Source: Bacteroidales bacterium (GTDB lineage Bacteria; Bacteroidota; Bacteroidia; Bacteroidales; GWF2-38-335). Taken from it: DNA of 64,000 nucleotides. Of the stretch, positions 35,897 to 42,860 are shown in pieces. Where the stretch lies: the NCBI GenBank assembly GCA_016936815.1, contig JAFGXD010000090.1, forward strand, positions 1 to 64,000, read 5' to 3'. How positions within the stretch are numbered: the first letter of the stretch is position 1; every line of letters begins with the position of its first letter. The notes under the pieces are model-generated. The model was not told the origin of the DNA. It made no database searches and saw only the letters and a program-made list of their open reading frames with translations. Position numbers and translations under genes: made by a program.

Positions 35897-36952
35897 TTAA
35901 TCGATTTTAATTAATTTATATTTTTTATTTCCTAAGCCTCTTTTGTAGGCATATTCTATTTGATTTTTTCCTGAAACAGAGTTTATTTTAAGGAAGGTAT
36001 CTTTGCATTTATGGTTTTTATCTACCAGATCATGGCTTGCTTTTTCAATTGCAACAATATCTGTTGAAGCTAATATTCCAATATCATTCATAAAGGGCTT
36101 TCCGGCAGCTTTCACACAATCGCAGTCCTTTGAGATATTAGCCAGCACGTTAATATAAACCACATTTCTGTCTTTAATAATTGCCTCAGCATATTCAACA
36201 AGTCGTTCCAAAAAAACCGGTTTAGAAACCGAAGCCCATGCCACACCAAAAACTCCGTCTTTGCACACTCCAATGCACTGGCCACATCCTATGCATTTGG
36301 CAGAGTCTATTTTAACATTGGGTTCTATTGTTATTGCTCCACCAGGACATTTTTTTTCGCAAGCTCCACATTTGGTACATTTCTCATTTTTTATGGTTGG
36401 AACAGTACTTGTATGTAAGGCCATTTTTCCTGCAATTGAAGCCAGTCCCATGGAAACATTTTTTATTGCACCTCCAAATCCTGCCATTCCGTGACCTTTA
36501 AAATGCGAAAAAATAATGTAAGAATCATATTTATCAAGGCTTCTACCAACTTTCACTTCTTTGTAATGAGTTCCATTTGTCTTTATTGAGTAATCTCCTT
36601 CTGCATCCAGAATATCAATAGGGGCAAAATTAAAGCCGTGATCTTTTGCAAGTTGAATATGACTTTCTGTGTATCTTCTCCTGCTAACATATAAGACATT
36701 TGTTTCAACAAGAGTTCCATTTGTAAGCTTACAAAGTCCTTCTACAAGATTGGGAGACAGGTAGTTTTGATTTCCATCTTCTCCAAAATGTACTTTTATT
36801 GCAATTCTTTTGCCTTTTACTTCCGATTTTATTTTCTCATAAATCTTTAACACCCCTGCGGAGGAAATATCTTTAGTAAAATAAACTTCGGATTTTTGAG
36901 AGTAGCTTAGTAAACCTAAGATAATTAGCAATAATGAGAATAAATATTTCAT
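35897..36952 (-). CDS. DUF362 protein with two [4Fe-4S] ferredoxin motifs and a signal-like N-terminus
   Basis: A 351-residue protein. I choose the ATG giving MKYLFSLLLI, placed just after the stop of the phosphatase gene. A DUF362 domain fills about residues 25-190 (KRIAIKVHFGEDGNQNYLSP, FSHFKGHGMAGFGGAIKN). It is followed by a bacterial ferredoxin pair (CTKCGACEKKCP and CIGCGQCIGVC) and a second part of DUF362. Such proteins are usually cytoplasmic redox proteins. Here the first 20 residues look like a classical signal peptide ending in YSQ, which is odd for a cluster protein. It is the last gene of a four-gene unit with aminotransferase, transaldolase-CBS and phosphatase genes. Confidence 0.85.
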   Translation of the reverse strand: MKYLFSLLLIILGLLSYSQKSEVYFTKDISSAGVLKIYEKIKSEVKGKRIAIKVHFGEDGNQNYLSPNLVEGLCKLTNGTLVETNVLYVSRRRYTESHIQLAKDHGFNFAPIDILDAEGDYSIKTNGTHYKEVKVGRSLDKYDSYIIFSHFKGHGMAGFGGAIKNVSMGLASIAGKMALHTSTVPTIKNEKCTKCGACEKKCPGGAITIEPNVKIDSAKCIGCGQCIGVCKDGVFGVAWASVSKPVFLERLVEYAEAIIKDRNVVYINVLANISKDCDCVKAAGKPFMNDIGILASTDIVAIEKASHDLVDKNHKCKDTFLKINSVSGKNQIEYAYKRGLGNKKYKLIKID

Positions 36953-36962
36953 AAAACAATTA

Positions 36963-37667
36963 TTAAACAACAATTTCCTGAGTTGTGCCTTCGTAATAAT
37001 AGAAAAATCCCGGTTCAATTAAACCTCTTGTTTTTAAATAATTCTGATAAGTTGCATCGAATTCTATTCTGTGGTTAACCGCTTGATCAAAATTCCCGTT
37101 GCAAGCACAAATTAGTTCACAAACCTCTCTAACTGCATTATTACCACCTTCATTTCCTGTTGCATAATCTAGTAATTTCTCGGAAGAAATATAATTATTT
37201 GTCATAGGATTTCCTGCTCTTCTTACATAAAACCTAAGTGCAACTTTGCGAGCAACAGATAAGTCAAGAATATCGTCGAAAACAAAAGCAACTTCAGTAG
37301 GCAATATCCCAAATTTCTTTTCCAAATGCATCAAAGCTTCACTTTTATTTAAAAAGCTGAAATATACAGCGTTATAACTTTCTCTTTTTGCAAGTTTAAT
37401 AGCAGTAGGGTTTTTTTGTCCTGTAATAATTCCAATAAATGGTAGTTTTTTATTCAAAAGCCAAAAGCTAAGTCTAAGCATGTTTAATCCCATGGAATCT
37501 ATTTCTGAAAAAGGACTTCCTGTTTGTTCAGTTTTTTCTCCTGTATTAAAAACTCCATCCCAATCGAAAATTACTGCTTTACATTTTTGTAATTTGGTTT
37601 GAATTTCGGCTCGTGAAGAATAAAACTCACCGCCCTGATTTTCGAATAATTTTTGTAAAAAATCCAT
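36963..37667 (-). CDS. KdsC-like HAD-family phosphatase
   Basis: A 234-residue HAD phosphatase starting at the ATG that overlaps the stop of the transaldolase-CBS gene (TAATG). Motif I is VIFDWDGVFNTG, motif II is IGIITGQK and the acid motif is FVFDDILDL. The C-terminal GGNNAVREVCELI is the signature tail of KdsC-type 3-deoxy-octulosonate 8-phosphate phosphatases and relatives. About 55 extra C-terminal residues (to EGTTQEIVV) and a 32-residue N-terminal extension distinguish it from standard KdsC (about 180 residues). The tight coupling suggests it dephosphorylates the product of its neighbour. Confidence 0.85.
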   Translation of the reverse strand: MDFLQKLFENQGGEFYSSRAEIQTKLQKCKAVIFDWDGVFNTGEKTEQTGSPFSEIDSMGLNMLRLSFWLLNKKLPFIGIITGQKNPTAIKLAKRESYNAVYFSFLNKSEALMHLEKKFGILPTEVAFVFDDILDLSVARKVALRFYVRRAGNPMTNNYISSEKLLDYATGNEGGNNAVREVCELICACNGNFDQAVNHRIEFDATYQNYLKTRGLIEPGFFYYYEGTTQEIVV

Positions 37668-38695
37668 TATCCCCAAAGATTGAGTTTAACAAGATCTTGA
37701 ATATCAATCATTCCCGAAGGTTTTCCGTTGTTTGTAACAATAATATTATCTATGGATTTTTGTTTGAAAATTTTAACAGCTTCGTTCAGTAGAGCTTCGG
37801 AATCAATAGAAACAGGAATATTAAAAGAAAGGTCTTGCATTTTCTTTTCCAAAATAGCCTTGCCGTTTTCCTTCACTTTTCTTCGTAAATCGCCATCAGT
37901 AAAAATTCCTTTCAGGTTACCATTTTCATCAACAATTGTTGCCGCTCCAAATCCTGATTCTGTCATTTTAAGAATTGCATCCAGAACTGTGTTTTCAGGA
38001 TAAATTAAAGGGTTATCAGATGAAATCACATCTTTCACTTTCATAGTCATTAATCTGGTATGCTCGAAAAATTGCTGAGTACCAAGACTGGTAAAGTTGT
38101 TTTCGGTTAATGATTTCATCACTTTCCATGGAACTGTGCATGTATGAACACCAATGTTAAGAGCATTTCTAACATGTTCTGCATGACGAACTGAAGAGAA
38201 CATTATTTTTGTATCGTAACCATATACTTCAACAGCATCAACGCATTGTTCAACAAGACTTAAAGCATCGTGTCCCTGATCCTGAAGGCGACCAACAAGT
38301 GGACAAACGTAAGTTGCTCCGGCTGCCATCGCCATATAGGCTTGTTGAAGAGTATAAACCAAATGGACATTTACCAGAAAATTTTCGTCGGTTAGCATTT
38401 TGCAAGCCCTTACTCCTTCTAACGAAACAGGAATTTTATATACAGTTTTCTTTCTATCTAGTCCCAGTTGGTCGAGCCGTTGAGCTTCTTTATAAATCTC
38501 TTCTGCTGTCTCTCCAAGAGCCTCAATCTGTAAAACAGGCACAATTTCCGACAATTTCATTATCATACCGTCAATATCGGTAATACCATGACGGTGCATA
38601 AAAGTTGGTGTAGTTGTTAGACCGGCCAAAAAGCCAAGTTTTCCAAATGCTTCTTCAATTTCATTAAGGTCAGCAGAATCCAAATATAGTTCCAT
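37667..38695 (-). CDS. Transaldolase-family aldolase fused to a KdsD-type CBS domain pair
   Basis: A 342-residue fusion. Residues 1-215 are a small transaldolase of the fructose-6-phosphate-aldolase type: the opening MELYLDSAD with catalytic-region Asp6, Schiff-base Lys87 in VYKIPVS, and GATYVCPLVGRLQDQG. The usual TTNP motif reads TTTP, so the active-site Asn (position 28 in the E. coli enzyme) is Thr29. Residues about 222-342 are two CBS domains of the kind found behind the sugar-isomerase domain of KdsD (GIFTDGDLRRKV). I infer an aldolase acting on a sugar phosphate with nucleotide regulation through CBS. Its gene overlaps the KdsC-like phosphatase gene and follows the aminotransferase gene by 13 bases. 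Confidence 0.87.
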   Translation of the reverse strand: MELYLDSADLNEIEEAFGKLGFLAGLTTTPTFMHRHGITDIDGMIMKLSEIVPVLQIEALGETAEEIYKEAQRLDQLGLDRKKTVYKIPVSLEGVRACKMLTDENFLVNVHLVYTLQQAYMAMAAGATYVCPLVGRLQDQGHDALSLVEQCVDAVEVYGYDTKIMFSSVRHAEHVRNALNIGVHTCTVPWKVMKSLTENNFTSLGTQQFFEHTRLMTMKVKDVISSDNPLIYPENTVLDAILKMTESGFGAATIVDENGNLKGIFTDGDLRRKVKENGKAILEKKMQDLSFNIPVSIDSEALLNEAVKIFKQKSIDNIIVTNNGKPSGMIDIQDLVKLNLWG

Positions 38696-38708
38696 TTATT
38701 GCGTATTT

Positions 38709-39848
38709 TTAGAGTTTAATTAGTTTTTCAGCAGCTTTTTCAAGGGTTTCGTTGGATTTTGCAAAGCAAAATCTTAATACTTTATTGTCGAAAGTTTTGT
38801 GGTAAAAAACAGAAACAGGTATTGATGCTACTCCAACTTTCTTAGTCAAATATTCAGCAAATGCTATTTCTTTTTCTTCTGAAATTTTACTGTAATCCAA
38901 CAATTGAAAATAGGTTCCACTTGCAGGTTTAAGGCCAAACCTAGAGCCTTTTAACAACTTTGCAAAGTAATCTCTTTTCTCTTGATAAAATTTTTCCAAA
39001 CCTTTGTAATTGTTTTCATTCTGCAAAAATTCAGCAAGTGCATACTGAATAGCAGTATTTACAGAAAATACCAAAAACTGATGAACCTTACGAAATTCAG
39101 CCATTAATACGGCTGGCGCTACACAATATCCCATTTTCCAACCTGTTGCATGAAATGTTTTTCCAAAAGATGAAACAATAAAACTTCTTTCCGCAAGCTT
39201 TGGAAATCTAGCAACCGATTGATGTTCGTAACCATCAAAAAGAATATGTTCGTAAACTTCATCGGAAAGTATTACTATGTTTGAACCTGCTGTTATTTTC
39301 GACAATTTTTCTAAATCGAATGCCGTCATTATCGACCCAGTTGGATTATGAGGACTGTTTATTATTATCATTTTGGTTCTGGAACTAATGGCTTTTTGAA
39401 CTTCATTCCAGTCAATTGAATAATCCGGTTGCTTTAACTGAATAAAAATTGGCCTTCCTCCATTTAACTCTATAGCAGGTAAATAACAGTCGTATGATGG
39501 TTCAAAAACTATTACCTCATCATCTTCCCTAACTATGGAAGTAATTGCTGTATAAATTGCTTGCGTTCCTCCGGCTGTAACTGTTATTTCAGTCTCAGGA
39601 TTGTATTTTAATGAATACAAATTGTAGGTTTTTTCAGCAATTATTTCTCTTAACGGCATTATTCCCGGCATTGGTGCATATTGATTTTTGCCGGCTTTCA
39701 TGTGTTTGTTTATTAGTTCAATAAGCTCTGCAGATACTTCAAAATCAGGAAATCCCTGAGAAAGATTTATTGCATTATACTCCTCTGCCATCTTCGACAT
39801 TATTGTAAAAATGGTCGTCCCTACATTAGGTAATTTCGAGTTTATCAT
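38709..39848 (-). CDS. PLP-dependent aminotransferase (methionine/kynurenine aminotransferase-like)
   Basis: A 379-residue class I/II aminotransferase close to the YbdL methionine aminotransferase and kynurenine aminotransferase group. Motifs: INLSQGFPDFE near the N-terminus, TAGGTQAIY, NSPHNPTGS, ILSDEVYEHILFDG (PLP Asp and Tyr), SSFGKTFHATGWKMGY with the Schiff-base Lys, and a C-terminal LRFCFAK with the substrate-carboxylate Arg. It is the first gene of the four-gene minus-strand unit. Its natural substrate may be methionine or an aromatic amino acid; the neighbours leave room for a sugar-linked or salvage role, which is inference. Confidence 0.88.
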   Translation of the reverse strand: MINSKLPNVGTTIFTIMSKMAEEYNAINLSQGFPDFEVSAELIELINKHMKAGKNQYAPMPGIMPLREIIAEKTYNLYSLKYNPETEITVTAGGTQAIYTAITSIVREDDEVIVFEPSYDCYLPAIELNGGRPIFIQLKQPDYSIDWNEVQKAISSRTKMIIINSPHNPTGSIMTAFDLEKLSKITAGSNIVILSDEVYEHILFDGYEHQSVARFPKLAERSFIVSSFGKTFHATGWKMGYCVAPAVLMAEFRKVHQFLVFSVNTAIQYALAEFLQNENNYKGLEKFYQEKRDYFAKLLKGSRFGLKPASGTYFQLLDYSKISEEKEIAFAEYLTKKVGVASIPVSVFYHKTFDNKVLRFCFAKSNETLEKAAEKLIKL

Positions 39849-39869
39849 TTCTTAAGAAAAATTAGAGTA

Positions 39870-39877
39870 CAAAAATA
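39870..39877 (-). promoter_or_regulatory. Candidate -7 element of the aminotransferase operon
   Basis: On the minus strand TATTTTTG matches TAnnTTTG, 22 bp before the ATG. A -33 TTG at standard spacing is not found, so this is tentative. Confidence 0.4.
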
Positions 39878-39949
39878 TGAATTTTTTACCATTATTTAAT
39901 TTGAACAATGGATTATTAAACATGCATTAAAAGAAAATTACTAACAAAA

Positions 39950-39996
39950 CGGTCATAATGACAGTGGTATTTTCATAAAATCGGCCATTGTGACAG
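39950..39996. promoter_or_regulatory. Pair of operator-like direct repeats upstream of hsp20
   Basis: CGGTCATAATGACAG (39950-39964) and CGGCCATTGTGACAG (39982-39996) are two 15-bp copies agreeing at 12 positions, 32 bp apart (about three helical turns). Each is itself a near-palindrome (GTCAT-A-ATGAC). They lie between the divergent aminotransferase and hsp20 genes, about 95-140 bp before the hsp20 start. A stress regulator site is the likely reading. Confidence 0.55.
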
Positions 39997-40090
39997 CTTT
40001 TATTGAATTTTTGCAATTGGTATCTATTTTGAAAGAATGTATTTGAAATTAAAATTTAAAGTTTAACTAAAATATATGGAGGACAAAACA

Positions 40091-40531
40091 ATGACACTAG
40101 TTAGAAGAAACAACGAATTGCTGCCAAATGTGTGGGACAACTTCTTTAACGATGATTTTTTCTTCACACCGGCATTCAGCAGGGTTAAATCAAATATGCC
40201 TGCCGTTAATATCAAGGAAAGCGAAAACGATTTTCAAATCGAAGTAGCTGCTCCGGGTTTTGGAAAAGACGATTTCAACATTTCATTAGAAAATAATCTT
40301 TTAACGATTTCGACTAAAAAAGAAATGTCTAATGAAGATGAAAACAAAAACGACGGCTATAAAAGAAGAGAATTCTGTTACAGCTCTTTTGAAAGAAGCT
40401 TCACAGTTGACGAAAAAACTGTCGATAGCGATAAAATTAAGGCAAAATACGACAACGGAATTCTTAGTATCCTTCTTCCCAAAAGAGAAGAGGTGAAACC
40501 AAAACCTGCCAGAATGATAAAAATTGCATAA
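40091..40531 (+). CDS. Hsp20/alpha-crystallin small heat-shock protein
   Basis: A 146-residue small heat-shock protein, a cytoplasmic holdase chaperone. I prefer the second ATG (MTLVRRNNE), because a strong GGAGG lies 8 bases before it; the first ATG at 40076 would put that GGAGG inside the gene. The alpha-crystallin domain runs from about residue 37 (MPAVNIKESENDFQIEVAAPG) to the closing KAKYDNGILSILLPKRE, with the characteristic A-x-x-x-n-G-I-L motif and a final basic tail. A clear Shine-Dalgarno is unusual in this lineage and suggests high-level translation. An operator-like repeat pair sits upstream and a terminator downstream. Confidence 0.93.
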   Translation: MTLVRRNNELLPNVWDNFFNDDFFFTPAFSRVKSNMPAVNIKESENDFQIEVAAPGFGKDDFNISLENNLLTISTKKEMSNEDENKNDGYKRREFCYSSFERSFTVDEKTVDSDKIKAKYDNGILSILLPKREEVKPKPARMIKIA

Positions 40532-40536
40532 TTGTA

Positions 40537-40571
40537 AAAAAACCGGCTAAAACTTTAGTCGGTTTTTTTAT
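40537..40571. terminator. Rho-independent terminator after hsp20, probably bidirectional
   Basis: CCGGCTAAA pairs with TTTAGTCGG (one G-U pair, two-base loop), flanked by an A-tract before and seven T residues after. It lies between the convergent hsp20 and YwqK-like genes and can serve both strands. Confidence 0.85.
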
Positions 40572-40578
40572 TATAGTC

Positions 40579-41415
40579 CTAATATCTGGCTTTTTGAGAT
40601 TGACGAAGATATTCTTCAGGATCTGACATATAATTTGAAGGGTCGGGAACTTTGCCGGCATCTTCAATACTTTTCTTATATTTTTCAGCCTTTTCTTTTG
40701 CCAAGCCCCCATCTCTAATTATTTCACCATCTTTATAAACAACATCATACTTTTTGTGTCCACCATTGTCGTAATATGTCCATACACCATCTGCAAGCCC
40801 ATCTTTATACTGACCTTTTTCAAGCAGACTGCCATTTTCATGAAATATTGCATATTCTCCATGCCTAACACCATTTTTGTGCCCTATTGCAAATTTTCTA
40901 TCTCCTGTATGATAGTTCTGCTTCCAATTTCCTTCCATTTTTCCATTTACAAAATCCATTTCGTCAATTAAAATTCCTTCATCGTTATAAATTTTTTGAG
41001 TGCCTTGCAATACTCCATTAACGTAAACTTCTTCACGAATTTTAGTCTTATTTTTACCATAATACACCCAAACACTATCTTTTAATTGTCCTATGTATTT
41101 GCCCTCGGCGACAAGAGTTTCACCTTCGGAATATAATTTTGCTCTACATACGTCGGTTTTCTTTTCATGATTCATTTCAGCCATTATTTTTCCATTGGGA
41201 TGATAACGTTTTAACAAACCAACCGGTTTATCATCAATAAAATAACCATCATACATTATGGTATTTCCCGAATAATGCTTTATCCAATGCCCTTGCTTTT
41301 TCCCGTTTATATCGGTGTAGTTTAGTAGTGTGTCGCCTTTCTGACCAACATTTTGGGAAAAAAGACCAATGCTTGATAAAAGAAAAGCCGCTAACAGAAA
41401 AATTTTTGTGTTCAT
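40579..41415 (-). CDS. YwqK-family / MORN-variant repeat exported protein
   Basis: A 278-residue protein with a signal peptide (1-20, GLFSQ); the start is the ATG giving MNTKIF, not the TTG two codons earlier. The mature part is built of repeated MORN_2-type units of about 22-25 residues (patterns like NGKKQGHWIKHY, NGKIMAEMNH, DGLADGVWTYYDNG), annotated in many genomes as 'YwqK family antitoxin'. No toxin gene is adjacent, so that label should not be taken as function. A C-terminal charged tail (KEKAEKYKKSIEDAG) follows. A periplasmic or outer-membrane location is inferred. Confidence 0.8.
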   Translation of the reverse strand: MNTKIFLLAAFLLSSIGLFSQNVGQKGDTLLNYTDINGKKQGHWIKHYSGNTIMYDGYFIDDKPVGLLKRYHPNGKIMAEMNHEKKTDVCRAKLYSEGETLVAEGKYIGQLKDSVWVYYGKNKTKIREEVYVNGVLQGTQKIYNDEGILIDEMDFVNGKMEGNWKQNYHTGDRKFAIGHKNGVRHGEYAIFHENGSLLEKGQYKDGLADGVWTYYDNGGHKKYDVVYKDGEIIRDGGLAKEKAEKYKKSIEDAGKVPDPSNYMSDPEEYLRQSQKARY

Positions 41416-41591
41416 AATCAAAAAATACTTGATAAAACAATAGTCGTATTAATACAACGAAAATACAAATAAAATCTTGTTTTACAATTTAGAACTGATT
41501 AAAATTTTCATCATAGAGTTTAAGGTCTGCAAAGTTCTTTCAAAATGGCAGGATTAGTTTTATTATCATTTGGCTAATTCAAGCTCCCTGC

Positions 41592-41599
41592 AAAGATAC
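41592..41599 (-). promoter_or_regulatory. Candidate -7 element for the YwqK-like gene
   Basis: On the minus strand TATCTTTG matches TAnnTTTG, about 175 bp upstream of the start codon. No TTG sits at standard spacing. Confidence 0.35.
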
Positions 41600-41710
41600 T
41601 ATACAATTTAGGCAATATTTCTAATGAGGCTTTCTTAAAAACCAAAGTTATTCCAAAAGGTCAGGAATACTTAGTTTTTAAAATTAACAAACTTTATAAA
41701 CATCCAACCT

Positions 41711-41739
41711 TTTGTTTTATCAAGTTTTTTATATCTTTA
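41711..41739 (+). promoter_or_regulatory. Candidate promoter for the TPR gene
   Basis: TTTG at 41711-41714 and TATCTTTA at 41732-41739 (last base off consensus), 17 bases apart. The start codon follows 31 bp later. Confidence 0.45.
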
Positions 41740-41770
41740 CCCATCGTTTATTAATTAAAAATTTAAGCTT

Positions 41771-42829
41771 ATGAAAAAGGGTCTTCTTTCGCTGTTCTTT
41801 ATGGCTTTGGTTTTTGGCAGCACATTTGCCCAGGAAGCCGATAAAGACACAACCTTGGTTATTGCAGAGAATCAGGATGCCGAAATTGCCTATAACAGAG
41901 GAATTGAAAATTTTAAGAACAAACAACTTCAGCAGGCAATTAGCGATTTTACTGAAGCTATTCAGCATAAAGCGGATTTTTCGAAAGCCTACTTTAATAG
42001 AGGAAGTGTTTATGTTGAATTAAACAGGGTTTCAGAGGCTATTTCAGATTTCGATATGGCTATTCAACACGATGCAAGCTTCGGAAACGCCTACTACAGC
42101 CGTGGAAGAGCAAAACAAAATTCTAACGACAACGAAGGTGCTTTGTCCGATTTCGATAATGCAATTAATAATGGCTTTAAAGAAGCTAATGTTTACTACT
42201 ACCGTGGTGTAATTAAATTTCAAGCCGGACAATACGAAGATGCAAAAGCAGATTTTTCTCTGGCAATTAGTGCAGACCGTCAACATGCCTACGCATACAA
42301 CGACCGTGGAAGCGCAAACCGCAAACTTGAAAAATACGACGATGCCATTTCAGATTACAAAATGGCTATTTCAATTGACGGAAAAATGGCTTTTACTTAT
42401 AATAATTTAGGCTCTGCTCTTAGAAAAAAAGAAAATTATAAGGAAGCAATTGACCAGTTTACCAATGCCATTAAACAAAAATCGGACTATTACATGGCCT
42501 ACAATAACAGAGGCTCTGCAAAATACGATATGAAAGACTACGAAGGCGCTATTAAAGATTTTGAAGAAGCAATTAAAATAAAATCCGATTATGCTTATGC
42601 CTACAACAATATTGGAACGGCCAAAATGAAACTTAAAGACTACGAAGGCGCTATTAAAGCTTTCGATAAAGCTATTTCAATTGATTCGAATTATGGCTAC
42701 GCATATATGAACAGAGGAAATGCCAAAGAAATGTTGAGAGATGCAAAAGGAGCCTGCGCCGACTGGAACAAAGCTGCTGAACTAAATGTTAATCAGGCCT
42801 CTTCTTTCGCCGAAGATTGTAATTTTTAA
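41771..42829 (+). CDS. Exported tetratricopeptide-repeat protein
   Basis: A 352-residue protein: signal peptide (1-20, TFAQE) and then about nine consecutive 34-residue TPR units covering residues 35-345. Repeating motifs include AYNRGIENF, AYFNRGSVYVEL, AYYSRGRAKQ, AYNDRGSANRKL, AYNNRGSAKYDM and AYMNRGNAKEML. TPR arrays form superhelical protein-binding scaffolds, here probably periplasmic. No enzyme domain is present. It lies 31 bases upstream of the first of three PorE-like genes, which also begin with TPR-like regions, so it may be part of the same unit and serve the same complex. Confidence 0.88.
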   Translation: MKKGLLSLFFMALVFGSTFAQEADKDTTLVIAENQDAEIAYNRGIENFKNKQLQQAISDFTEAIQHKADFSKAYFNRGSVYVELNRVSEAISDFDMAIQHDASFGNAYYSRGRAKQNSNDNEGALSDFDNAINNGFKEANVYYYRGVIKFQAGQYEDAKADFSLAISADRQHAYAYNDRGSANRKLEKYDDAISDYKMAISIDGKMAFTYNNLGSALRKKENYKEAIDQFTNAIKQKSDYYMAYNNRGSAKYDMKDYEGAIKDFEEAIKIKSDYAYAYNNIGTAKMKLKDYEGAIKAFDKAISIDSNYGYAYMNRGNAKEMLRDAKGACADWNKAAELNVNQASSFAEDCNF

Positions 42830-42860
42830 TAATGTTTAATCTGTAAAAAAATATATTACC

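Larger units (their letters stand above)
41416..41770. other. Divergent intergenic region between the YwqK-like and TPR genes
   Basis: About 350 bases with one candidate promoter on each strand (listed separately). The centre (41500-41700) contains AT-rich, gene-like but interrupted sequence. I see no convincing short gene, hairpin or repeat. Confidence 0.5.

Noticed and set aside
35439-37018. Nitrogen-fixation locus (NifX-like and ferredoxin genes)
   Set aside because: No nifHDK, nifB or nifE/N genes are present. NifX-like and DUF362 proteins are widespread outside nitrogen fixers.
40579-41415. Toxin-antitoxin module (YwqK label)
   Set aside because: The protein is exported and built of MORN-type repeats, and no toxin-like gene is adjacent.
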